Assembly: GCA_019090845.1 (NCBI GenBank)
Contig: JAHRVD010000124.1
Span: 1 to 5,220, forward strand
DNA from: Marinosulfonomonas sp.
GTDB taxonomy: Bacteria > Pseudomonadota > Alphaproteobacteria > Rhodobacterales > Rhodobacteraceae
Length of the DNA: 5,220 nt
Direction: 5' to 3'
This document shows positions 1 through 5,220 of the stretch, piece after piece. Below the pieces are notes generated by a model. That model saw only the letters and a list, made by a program, of their open reading frames with translations. It was not told the origin of the DNA and did no database searches. Numbering within the stretch: position 1 is the first letter of the stretch; each line of letters opens with the position of its first letter. A program made the translations under genes and the position numbers.

Positions 1-416
1 ACACTGCACAGATCACCGTGTTGATTGATCACGTCAAACCGCATGCACACCATGCCGCCAAGACGATGATCCTTTTTGTCTTCGATTACGACTTCGACGT
101 GCATTGTATCGTTGATGAAAATCGGTTTGGGAAATCGCAGGCTGTCGGTGCCGTAATTCGCCACCGTCTGCCCTTTGATTTCCGGCATCGGCAGCGTCAG
201 GCCAAGCGCAATGGTGTAAACCAGCGCGCCCTGCACGATCCGCTGACCATACATCGTTGTTTTGACCCACTCGGCATCAGCGTGCAACGGGTGCCAGTTG
301 CCAGATATCGCGCAATAATTGACCACATCGGTTTCGGTAACGGTTCGCGCCGGCGAAACGAATTTCTGGCCTACCTCGTAGTCTTCGAAATACGGCGCCT
401 CTCTTTCAGCGATCAT
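1..416 (-). CDS. MaoC-like hot-dog dehydratase/hydratase (3' end outside window)
   Basis: An open frame starts at the ATG at 416, with AAAAGGA 7 nt upstream, and runs off the left edge after 138 codons. MaoC domain proteins are usually about 150 residues, so little is missing. The fold is recognised by YFEDYEVGQKF (9-19), RTVTETDVVNYCAISG (24-39), a hydratase-type motif GNWHPLHAD (39-47), RIVQGALVYTIALGL and NYGTDSLRFPKPIFINDTM. Family members add water to trans-2-enoyl-CoA, or remove it from the (R)-3-hydroxyacyl-CoA, using an Asp and a His five residues apart. Here His45 is present, but the Asp position is Asn40 (codon AAC). The gene follows the CoA-transferase by 24 nt and is almost certainly cotranscribed with it, which suggests action on the CoA ester formed there. 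A binding or isomerising function is possible because of the Asn. Confidence 0.9.
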   Translation of the reverse strand, partial: MIAEREAPYFEDYEVGQKFVSPARTVTETDVVNYCAISGNWHPLHADAEWVKTTMYGQRIVQGALVYTIALGLTLPMPEIKGQTVANYGTDSLRFPKPIFINDTMHVEVVIEDKKDHRLGGMVCMRFDVINQHGDLCS

Positions 417-440
417 TCTGATATCCTTTTCATTTGCAAA

Positions 441-1631
441 CTATGCGACGATCTTTTTGTCATAAAGCGCGTCGATTTCTTCACCTGACAGCCCGTATTC
501 GCCCAGAATATCGCGGGTATTCTCACCGCGCGCGGGCGGTGGCGTCCATTCTTTGGGCGACATTTGTTGAACCCGCAGCGGATTGTTAAGAACTTTGACC
601 TTACCTGCAAGCGGGTGATCCATCTCGATGAACATATTGTTGTGCTGAACCTGCGGGTCTTCGTAAACGTCACGCAGATCATTCACCGGGGCGCAGGGAA
701 TATCGTATTTGGCAAACAGTTCCAGCCATTGAGCGCGTGGTTTCTTGGCCAGCGCTTTGGCCATCATGCCGTGGATTTCGTCGCGATGTTTGGATCTGCC
801 CTCGTTGGTGTGGAATTCTTCATTATCGCCAAATTCCGGGGCACCAAGTTCATCGCAAAGCGCTCGCCATTGGGGAACCGTCCCCACAGCCACATTCATA
901 AGCCCGTCTGCCGTTTCAAAAGAGCCAAACGGCACAATAATCGGATGCATGTTCCCGGCCCGTTTAGGTATTTCGCCATCGGCCAAAAAGGACAATATCT
1001 GCGGGAACAGCGTCGAGACCATGCCATCAAGCAATGACACAGTAACTTTCTGCCCTTTGCCGGTTCTTTCGCGGTGGAGCAGCGCCAAAGTGATCGCATA
1101 ACCTGTATGGATGCCGCCAAGCAGATCAGCAATGGATGGGCCGGGGCGCAGCGGGCCGGATTCCTCGGTGCCGGTAATGCTCATCCAGCCAGAGTAGGCT
1201 TGCAGGATGTGGTCAAACGCCGGCAATTCGCGATGGGGCCCGGTCTCGCCAAAACCTGACAATCCTGCATAAATCATCTCTGGATTGATCTTTTTCAGAA
1301 CATCATAACCGATGCCAAGTTTTTCCATCACGCCGGGGCGAAAGTTTTCAAGCACAACATCCGCATCAGCGGCAAGTTTCAAAAATAATTCTCGTCCGGT
1401 ATCAGTTTTCAGATCAATACACATGCAGCGTTTGTTGCGTCCGCCCGCCATGTAATAGGCACTGTCGCCACCTTCATAAAATGGCGGTCCCGCTTTGCGC
1501 AGCAGATCACCGACGGGTGGCTCGACTTTGATGACATCGGCCCCCAAATCCCCAAGATACATAGAGGCCAAAGGCCCTGCGAGATACATAGTAAGATCAA
1601 GAATTTTATAGTCCTTCAGGGGGCCGTCCAT
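441..1631 (-). CDS. Class III CoA-transferase (CaiB/BaiF family)
   Basis: At 396 residues the protein has full family length. Enzymes of this family move CoA from a donor thioester to a carboxylic acid without ATP, through an acyl-aspartyl intermediate. The N-terminal segment DLTMYLAGPLASMYLGDLG (12-30) followed by ADVIKVEPP, then GGRNKRCMCIDLK (63-75), ENFRPGVMEKLG (95-106) and GFGETGP (126-132), are hallmarks. Asp169 in PGPSIADLLGG stands exactly where the catalytic Asp of formyl-CoA:oxalate transferase is found. The C-terminal lasso region has IPCAPVNDLRDVYEDPQV and the ending HPLAG...NNPLR. The ATG at 1631 has GGAG 10 nt upstream; the gene lies 63 nt after permease 2 and 24 nt before the MaoC-like gene. 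Some relatives are racemases or CoA-lyases. In this setting, making the CoA thioester of the imported acid is the most likely role. The acid itself cannot be told. Confidence 0.95.
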   Translation of the reverse strand: MDGPLKDYKILDLTMYLAGPLASMYLGDLGADVIKVEPPVGDLLRKAGPPFYEGGDSAYYMAGGRNKRCMCIDLKTDTGRELFLKLAADADVVLENFRPGVMEKLGIGYDVLKKINPEMIYAGLSGFGETGPHRELPAFDHILQAYSGWMSITGTEESGPLRPGPSIADLLGGIHTGYAITLALLHRERTGKGQKVTVSLLDGMVSTLFPQILSFLADGEIPKRAGNMHPIIVPFGSFETADGLMNVAVGTVPQWRALCDELGAPEFGDNEEFHTNEGRSKHRDEIHGMMAKALAKKPRAQWLELFAKYDIPCAPVNDLRDVYEDPQVQHNNMFIEMDHPLAGKVKVLNNPLRVQQMSPKEWTPPPARGENTRDILGEYGLSGEEIDALYDKKIVA

Positions 1632-1667
1632 CGTCAGATATCTCCATATTCAAATTGTCGCGAGGTA

Positions 1668-1687
1668 CGGATATTCTGCAATACCCG
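1668..1687 (-). other. Imperfect hairpin between permease 2 and the CoA-transferase gene
   Basis: Read as minus-strand RNA, CGGGUAUU, loop GCAG and AAUAUCCG form an 8-bp stem with one G-U pair. It begins about 7 nt after the permease stop codon. No U-run follows, so it is a poor intrinsic terminator. A role in protecting the 3' end of the transporter message, or in partial attenuation between transport and CoA-transferase genes, is inference. The pairing itself is seen directly. Confidence 0.45.
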
Positions 1688-1694
1688 CCGTATT

Positions 1695-2435
1695 TCAGTG
1701 GGGTACGCGTGTTGCAAAACGATCAAGCAGAAAATTGGCAATCATCGCCAGTGCAAACAAGATCACCAGAACCGAGAACATTTTTCCGATCGCATAAAGA
1801 CCGTAATATTGCATTGCCAGAAACCCGAGACCGGATTCACCGAACTTCGCCTCTGTCAGCACAACCGAAACTAACGCCGCACCAAACCCCAGCCGGAAAC
1901 CCACCAAAAGTGGATGGCGAAGGGACGGCAGATAGACCTTTCGAACCAGATCATACCATTTGATGTTGAAACTTCTGGCGACCCGAATGTGGACCGGGTT
2001 GATCGTTAACATTCCGGCATAGGCGCTTAGAAGGATCGGGAAAATCGCGCCGATGACGGCCATCGTTACTTTTGTTTCGGTTCCCCATCCGGCGAAAGAC
2101 ATCACAACCGGCAAAAAGATGATTTTTGGGCTACTGGCAAAGGCGGCAATATAGGGATTCATCGCGCGCCCGAAAATTCTGAATGCGCCCAACGCGATCC
2201 CGATAATTGTGCCAGAGATCACCGCAATCAAAAACCCGAAACCCGTAGCGAATATCGTGAAAAAGAGGTGCTCGTAGAAAACCGGCGACACTGATATCTC
2301 AGCCAAGCCGGCGAAAATCTGCGATGTCGGTGTGAATACTTCGGGAACTAACCACGCGATCTGTGCATTCACTTCCCAAATCAGCCAGATGGCAAATAAT
2401 GAAAATGCTCGAATGCGTATCGGAGTCGTTAGCAT
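1695..2435 (-). CDS. ABC importer permease 2, SsuC/TauC-like, distinct from permease 1
   Basis: This 246-residue integral membrane protein belongs to the same permease family as the preceding gene, but the two differ along most of their length, so this is not a recent duplication. Hydrophobic segments lie near 10-30, 57-84, 92-112, 124-143, 178-194 and 216-237. The coupling loop runs from about 138 to 171 (YAGMLTINPVHIRVARSF, then KVYLPS), with Ala153 where many relatives have a small residue before R-S-F. SSPKIIFLPVVMSFAGWG (101-118) and TEAKFGESGLGFL (194-206) match family-typical stretches. The ATG at 2435 has a good GAAGGA Shine-Dalgarno 8 nt upstream. The gene starts 102 nt after permease 1 and ends in TGA at 1697-1695. 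A heterodimer of the two permeases is the simplest reading, since the cassette has one ATPase and two different permeases. Confidence 0.93.
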   Translation of the reverse strand: MLTTPIRIRAFSLFAIWLIWEVNAQIAWLVPEVFTPTSQIFAGLAEISVSPVFYEHLFFTIFATGFGFLIAVISGTIIGIALGAFRIFGRAMNPYIAAFASSPKIIFLPVVMSFAGWGTETKVTMAVIGAIFPILLSAYAGMLTINPVHIRVARSFNIKWYDLVRKVYLPSLRHPLLVGFRLGFGAALVSVVLTEAKFGESGLGFLAMQYYGLYAIGKMFSVLVILFALAMIANFLLDRFATRVPH

Positions 2436-2443
2436 GTTATTGT

Positions 2444-2449
2444 TCCTTC
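2444..2449 (-). promoter_or_regulatory. Ribosome binding site of permease 2
   Basis: GAAGGA ends 8 nt before the ATG at 2435. It is one of the best Shine-Dalgarno matches in the window and fits a gene that is not coupled to its upstream neighbour, which ended 102 nt earlier. Confidence 0.6.
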
Positions 2450-2493
2450 TCAGTTGATCGTCACTGCCGCGAACTCTGGCCGTGTTCTAATGT

Positions 2494-2527
2494 GCGCGGA
2501 ATAATAGCGCGCTCCAAACTTTCACAA
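2494..2527 (-). promoter_or_regulatory. Weak promoter-like pair overlapping a short GC stem, between the two permeases
   Basis: On the minus strand, TTGTGA (2527-2522) is followed after 15 nt by TATTAT (2506-2501), matching sigma-70 boxes at 4 and 5 of 6 positions, but with short spacing. The TATTAT lies in the loop of a 5-bp stem GCGCG/CGCGC (2494-2512). Either an internal promoter for the downstream genes or a chance match; the evidence is thin. Nothing else recognisable is seen in the 102-nt gap apart from the ribosome binding site. Confidence 0.2.
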
Positions 2528-2537
2528 AGACCAAGCG

Positions 2538-3341
2538 CTACCTGTTATTTGAGATGCGCCGCTCAATCCAACCTGTGAGGAACAGGACAAACCCACTCAG
2601 CATGACTGTTGAAGCAGTCAGGGCAAAGCTCTCGGGGATTTTGAATTTGTAATTCAACTCAGACAACAGCCGCCCCAGTCCGCCAAGATCAGTGAGGAAC
2701 TCAAAGGCAACCACACCAAGCAGGGCATAGATCAGCCCCATCCGAATTCCAGAAAACATAAGAGGTGCAGCGGCGGGCACGATGATTTTCCAGAAAATCT
2801 GTACCTCGGTCAGCCTGAACGACCGCCCAACCCAGATCAAAGTTCGTCGGACAGACAGCAATGCTTCGCGGGTATTCATGATAATCGGGATCGAACCATA
2901 AATTGTCGCAAGGCAAATAATCGCGTAGAATGTTCGGCCAAACAGGACCAGAAATATCGGGAACATCAGCGGTAGGGGTGACGCAAAAATTGCCCCCAAC
3001 AATGGCTCGAACGCCTTGCCCCAAAGTTCGTTTTTATAAAGCAGGAACCCTATCGATATCCCGATGACCAATGCTAAGCCCAGCGCCGCGCCCAAAATAG
3101 TCAGCGTCGTCGCCAGCGCATCCATAAGTTCACCGTTTTTGCTCAGCTTTATCAGCGCCTGTATGATCCCGCTTGGGGGGGTCAATACGAACTTGGACAC
3201 CCACCCCAGACTGATCGATGCTTCCCAGATAGCCAGTAAAAACGCGAAAATACCCAGACCCAGAAGAGTGCTGTTATGTCGGTGCCAATACTTGAGAAAC
3301 CTGCTCGGGGTGCCGGGGGAACCGGTTGACTTAATGCTCAT
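2538..3341 (-). CDS. ABC importer permease 1, SsuC/TauC-like (BPD transport inner-membrane component)
   Basis: I chose the ATG at 3341, giving 267 residues. It has an AAAGGG 9 nt upstream and overlaps the ATPase stop by 11 nt. An in-frame ATG at 3389 would add 16 residues (a polar stretch rich in Lys/Arg/Cys) inside the ATPase gene and has less support. The protein has about six hydrophobic segments: roughly 25-45, 77-101, 112-134, 137-156, 200-217 and 240-258. The cytoplasmic coupling (EAA) loop runs from E159-A160 through G172-R-S-F to I187-V-P189, as expected for binding-protein-dependent importers. The LTPPSG near residue 53 and the segment FLTDLGGLGRLL (215-226) are typical of this family. 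It would form half of the membrane channel, probably with the second permease as partner. TAG stop at 2540-2538. Substrate unknown. Confidence 0.94.
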   Translation of the reverse strand: MSIKSTGSPGTPSRFLKYWHRHNSTLLGLGIFAFLLAIWEASISLGWVSKFVLTPPSGIIQALIKLSKNGELMDALATTLTILGAALGLALVIGISIGFLLYKNELWGKAFEPLLGAIFASPLPLMFPIFLVLFGRTFYAIICLATIYGSIPIIMNTREALLSVRRTLIWVGRSFRLTEVQIFWKIIVPAAAPLMFSGIRMGLIYALLGVVAFEFLTDLGGLGRLLSELNYKFKIPESFALTASTVMLSGFVLFLTGWIERRISNNR

Positions 3342-4155
3342 CGGCCAGCGCCCTTTCACTTTCCCGCAACCCGCGTGCAGCTTCCTCACGAAGGTCTGCC
3401 CAAATCTCGCCCACGTAATGGCCGAACTTGTCGGAAGAAATCGTTTCTGGTCCTCGTGGCCGGGGCAGGTCGATATCGAGTATTCGTTTAATCACCCCGG
3501 GGCGGAAAGACATGATGGCGACCCGGTCGCTCAACTGCACGGCCTCGGTGATGTTATGGGTAATCAGCAACACCGTCTGATCAAGAGCTTCACGGATTTC
3601 CGTGATTTTTTCGCCCAGTAGCATCCGGGTTTGTTCATCAAGTGCCGCGAAAGGCTCATCCATCAGCAAAATCTGCGGCTCAAGCGCAAGGGTGCGGGCA
3701 AGCGCCACCCGCTGTCGCATCCCGCACGAAAGCTCGGCGGGATAACGTTTTTCAAACCCCGAAAGACCGACCAGATCGGCAAAATGCGCGGCCTGCTTTA
3801 TCCGGTCTTGTTTTGGCACGCCCGCCAATTCCAGCGGAAAGGCAATATTTTCTTCCACGGTACGCCAGGCAAATGTCGATTCTTCCTGAAAAACCATTCC
3901 GATCTGTTTGTCCGGGCCGTTGGTTTTTTTGCCCTCGACCACAATTTGACCGGTGTCGGATGGGATCAGGCCGCCAATGATGTTGAACAATGTGGACTTG
4001 CCACAGCCGCTTGGCCCAATGACAGCGACGAATTCGCCCTTCTGAACCTCTAAATCAGTTTCACTTAGCGCAAGGATCGGTGGCTCGTCTTCTACATAAA
4101 AAGACTTGGACACTTGCTCGACTGACAGGACAGCATTTGCTTTTTTTTGGGTCAT
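3331..4155 (-). CDS. ABC importer ATP-binding protein, nitrate/sulfonate/taurine (SsuB/TauB) family
   Basis: This 274-residue cytoplasmic ATPase should power uptake through the two permeases encoded next. All nucleotide-binding motifs are present: Walker A GPSGCGKST (47-55), Q-loop Gln90 in MVFQEE, a signature at 142-146, Walker B ILLMDEP with Glu167, D-loop ALD (171-173) and switch His200 in LITHNITEA. The RVAIMSFRPG segment (211-220) and the tail with DIDLPRPR are typical of the NitT/TauT subfamily. The signature reads LSCGM where relatives have LSGGM; the codon is TGC. The ATG at 4155 is the only sensible start: it sits just ahead of the ATPase domain and no other in-frame ATG lies near. 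Its Shine-Dalgarno (AAGAAG, only 3 nt away) is poor, and the third and fourth codons lie in a run of eight A. The gene ends in TAA inside the first codons of the next permease. The substrate cannot be derived from the ATPase. Confidence 0.96.
   Translation of the reverse strand: MTQKKANAVLSVEQVSKSFYVEDEPPILALSETDLEVQKGEFVAVIGPSGCGKSTLFNIIGGLIPSDTGQIVVEGKKTNGPDKQIGMVFQEESTFAWRTVEENIAFPLELAGVPKQDRIKQAAHFADLVGLSGFEKRYPAELSCGMRQRVALARTLALEPQILLMDEPFAALDEQTRMLLGEKITEIREALDQTVLLITHNITEAVQLSDRVAIMSFRPGVIKRILDIDLPRPRGPETISSDKFGHYVGEIWADLREEAARGLRESERALADEH
3351..3356 (-). promoter_or_regulatory. Ribosome binding site that decides the permease 1 start
   Basis: AAAGGG lies 9 nt before the ATG at 3341 and within the last codons of the ATPase gene. 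It supports the shorter permease product over the in-frame ATG at 3389 and implies translational coupling of ATPase and permease, since the new start codon lies upstream of the ATPase stop. Confidence 0.6.
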
Positions 4156-4228
4156 GATCTTCTTTACGTCATTTCTACTTGAATTAAGGACATTGCAGCT
4201 TGCCGGCGGCCACTAGCAAAACATGCAT

Positions 4229-4642
4229 CTAACTTTCTGTCGGTTCGAATTTTGGCAGCGTTATCTCTTGTGTCGCTTTTTCGAACACCACTTTCACCGG
4301 CATTCCACAAACCACTTTATCCGGATCAATTGACACCACATTGCTGAGCATCCGCGGTCCCTCGTCCAGCTCGATAAGGGCCACAACATAGGGAACTTCG
4401 TCGGCAAACCCCGGATCATAAACACGCCGGAAAACGGTAAAGCTAAATACCGAACCCCTACCGCTCATTTCTTCCCAATGAGAATTCACGCTCAGGCAAT
4501 TTGGGCAAACATGGTGCGGTGGAAATCGTGCTGTATTACAATCATCGCAACGCTGGCATGTCAGCTTTTCGTCCCGACACGCATCCCAGAACGGTTGCGA
4601 GTCTGCTGTGGGGGTCGGAAGTGGTTTGGTGTATTCATTCAT
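4229..4642 (-). CDS. DUF35 zinc-ribbon/OB-fold protein, probable partner of the thiolase-like enzyme
   Basis: This 137-residue protein has the standard length and layout of the DUF35 (ChsH2 C-domain-like) family. An N-terminal helix (PFWDACRDEKL, 17-27) leads into a rubredoxin-like zinc ribbon with C32-x2-C35 and C46-x2-C49, containing the typical RFPPHHVCPNC. An OB-fold follows (about 60-132), with GRGSVFSFTVFRRVYDPGF, VPYVVALIELDEG and GMPVKVVFE. An extra Cys29 sits just before the ribbon. Such proteins have no known activity alone; they bind thiolase-like aldolases or MaoC hydratases and help handle acyl-CoA substrates. The ATG at 4642 follows the thiolase stop by 15 nt, and an AAGGG about 10 nt upstream overlaps that stop, so translation is probably coupled. 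The nearest counterparts I know are DUF35 partners of Ltp2-type steroid side-chain lyases. Family assignment is strong; the partnership is inferred from adjacency. Confidence 0.93.
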   Translation of the reverse strand: MNEYTKPLPTPTADSQPFWDACRDEKLTCQRCDDCNTARFPPHHVCPNCLSVNSHWEEMSGRGSVFSFTVFRRVYDPGFADEVPYVVALIELDEGPRMLSNVVSIDPDKVVCGMPVKVVFEKATQEITLPKFEPTES

Positions 4643-4657
4643 TTTTCTGCTGCCCTT

Positions 4658-5220
4658 TCACGACGGGTTTCGAGAAAGCACGAGTGAGCCATGACACACA
4701 GAGTTGCCACCATTGCCGCTGATCACCGCAATCTCGGCATTGGGTATCTGGCGTTCAGGCGGATGGCTTTGGCGAACCTGACGCACGCCTTCCAGAATGT
4801 GCCACATGCCGGCGACATGTCCTTCTGACAAAAGGCCACCGGCAGTATTCGTTGGTATAATCCCACCCGGGCCAGTGGCGCCGGAACTGACAAACGGGCC
4901 GCCCTCGCCCTTTTTGCAGAAACCATAGTCTTCAAGCTGCATGATCGTTTGTGCGGTGGTGGTGTCGTAAAACTGCGCGGTATCGACATCGCTGGCGGTA
5001 ATCCCGGCCATTTCATAGGCGGTTTTTGAACTCGCGACACCCGCTGTCTGGAACATGTTATTGCCAGCAAACAGACCGTCAATATTGTTGGCGATCCCAT
5101 AACCCAGGATATGCGCGGTTTTCTTGGCAATATTCTGTGCCCGGTCCGCGCGCGCCACGATAACCGCGCCGGCCCCGTCGGTCACCGGGCAACAATCCAG
5201 CAGGCCAAAGGGGTCTACAA
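4658..5220 (-). CDS. Thiolase-superfamily protein, SCP-x/lipid-transfer type (C-terminal part; 5' end outside window)
   Basis: The frame is open from the right edge to a TGA at 4660-4658, giving 186 residues of the C-terminal half; the start lies beyond the window. The fragment opens with LLDCCPVTDGAGAVIV, the conserved thiolase segment 'LD(C)CPxSDGAAA' (residues 6-21 of the fragment). It continues with QLEDYGFCKKGEGGPF (94-109), NTAGGLLSEGH (124-134, presumed catalytic His134, matching the thiolase GHP loop) and ISGNGG near the end. This pattern belongs to the non-condensing SCP-x/lipid-transfer thiolases, not to FadA-type enzymes. The loop equivalent to NEAF/HDCF reads YDTT (84-87), and the terminal CxG loop reads GNGG, so neither carries the usual second cysteine. 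The N-terminal nucleophilic Cys region is not visible. Known relatives either thiolyse 3-ketoacyl-CoA or, as in Ltp2, perform a retro-aldol cleavage together with a DUF35 partner. The DUF35 gene 15 nt downstream fits both. The family is firm; the reaction is open. Confidence 0.93.
   Translation of the reverse strand, partial: VDPFGLLDCCPVTDGAGAVIVARADRAQNIAKKTAHILGYGIANNIDGLFAGNNMFQTAGVASSKTAYEMAGITASDVDTAQFYDTTTAQTIMQLEDYGFCKKGEGGPFVSSGATGPGGIIPTNTAGGLLSEGHVAGMWHILEGVRQVRQSHPPERQIPNAEIAVISGNGGNSVCHGSLVLSRNPS

Noticed and set aside
18..488. Plus-strand open frame of 156 codons opposite the MaoC-like gene and the end of the CoA-transferase gene
   Set aside because: It is the antisense shadow of two well-supported genes; its product is rich in His/Arg/Phe, shows no recognisable domain and has no convincing ribosome binding site.
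564..1037. Plus-strand open frame opposite the CoA-transferase gene
   Set aside because: The opposite strand carries a full-length CaiB/BaiF protein with all key motifs; the antisense translation resembles no family.
3342..3389. N-terminal extension of permease 1 from the in-frame ATG at 3389
   Set aside because: The extra 16 residues are encoded inside the ATPase gene, are polar and unlike family N-termini, while the ATG at 3341 has a better-placed AAAGGG.
3064..3621. Plus-strand open frame of 185 codons spanning permease 1 and the ATPase
   Set aside because: It crosses the junction of two real genes on the other strand and has no domain-like pattern.
1695..4155. Naming the importer as a taurine or alkanesulfonate transporter (tauBC/ssuBC)
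   Set aside because: The family match is broad, there are two permeases, no sulfonate-cleaving oxygenase or binding protein is present, and the neighbours are acyl-CoA enzymes; the specificity is not supported.
4200..4219. Possible hairpin (TTGC/GCAA flanking a GC-rich core) between the DUF35 and ATPase genes
   Set aside because: The stem is only 4 bp with a 12-nt loop, the GC core allows several competing pairings and no U-run follows; not enough for a terminator call. I also see no good promoter in this 73-nt gap.

Overview
All seven recognisable genes lie on the minus strand and are read from right to left. Spacing is tight (15, 73, -11, 102, 63 and 24 nt), so the window looks like the inside of one operon, or of two or three stacked transcription units. 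Both ends are cut inside genes. The GC content is moderate, Shine-Dalgarno sites are mostly GGAG/AAGGA-like, and the proteins resemble those of marine or soil Alphaproteobacteria. A Rhodobacterales-like source is plausible, but this is a judgement of style and not proof. I see no rRNA, tRNA, CRISPR array, insertion sequence or other mobile-element signature.

Layout in order of transcription. At the right edge is the C-terminal part of a thiolase-superfamily enzyme of the SCP-x/lipid-transfer type. Directly behind it is a DUF35 zinc-ribbon/OB-fold protein, the usual partner of such enzymes. Next comes an ABC importer cassette of the nitrate/sulfonate/taurine type: an ATPase (SsuB/TauB-like), a first permease overlapping it by 11 nt, and a second, different permease 102 nt further on. 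No substrate-binding protein is present in the window. The cassette is followed by a class III (CaiB/BaiF) CoA-transferase and then by a MaoC-like hot-dog hydratase that runs off the left edge.

Read together, the genes suggest an uptake-and-degradation module for a carboxylic acid. The ABC importer would bring it in, the CoA-transferase would make the CoA thioester, the MaoC protein would act on the enoyl-CoA or hydroxyacyl-CoA, and the thiolase-like/DUF35 pair would cleave the chain. The substrate cannot be read from the sequence. Three details depart from the textbook families. The MaoC motif has Asn where the catalytic Asp normally sits. The visible part of the thiolase-like protein has no cysteine in the loops where thiolases keep their second catalytic cysteine, which makes a retro-aldol (Ltp2-like) lyase a real alternative. 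The ATPase signature reads LSCGM instead of LSGGM.

The non-coding DNA consists only of short intergenic gaps; none reaches 300 bases. One gap holds a good imperfect hairpin behind the second permease. The gap between the two permeases holds a short GC stem overlapping a weak promoter-like pair.
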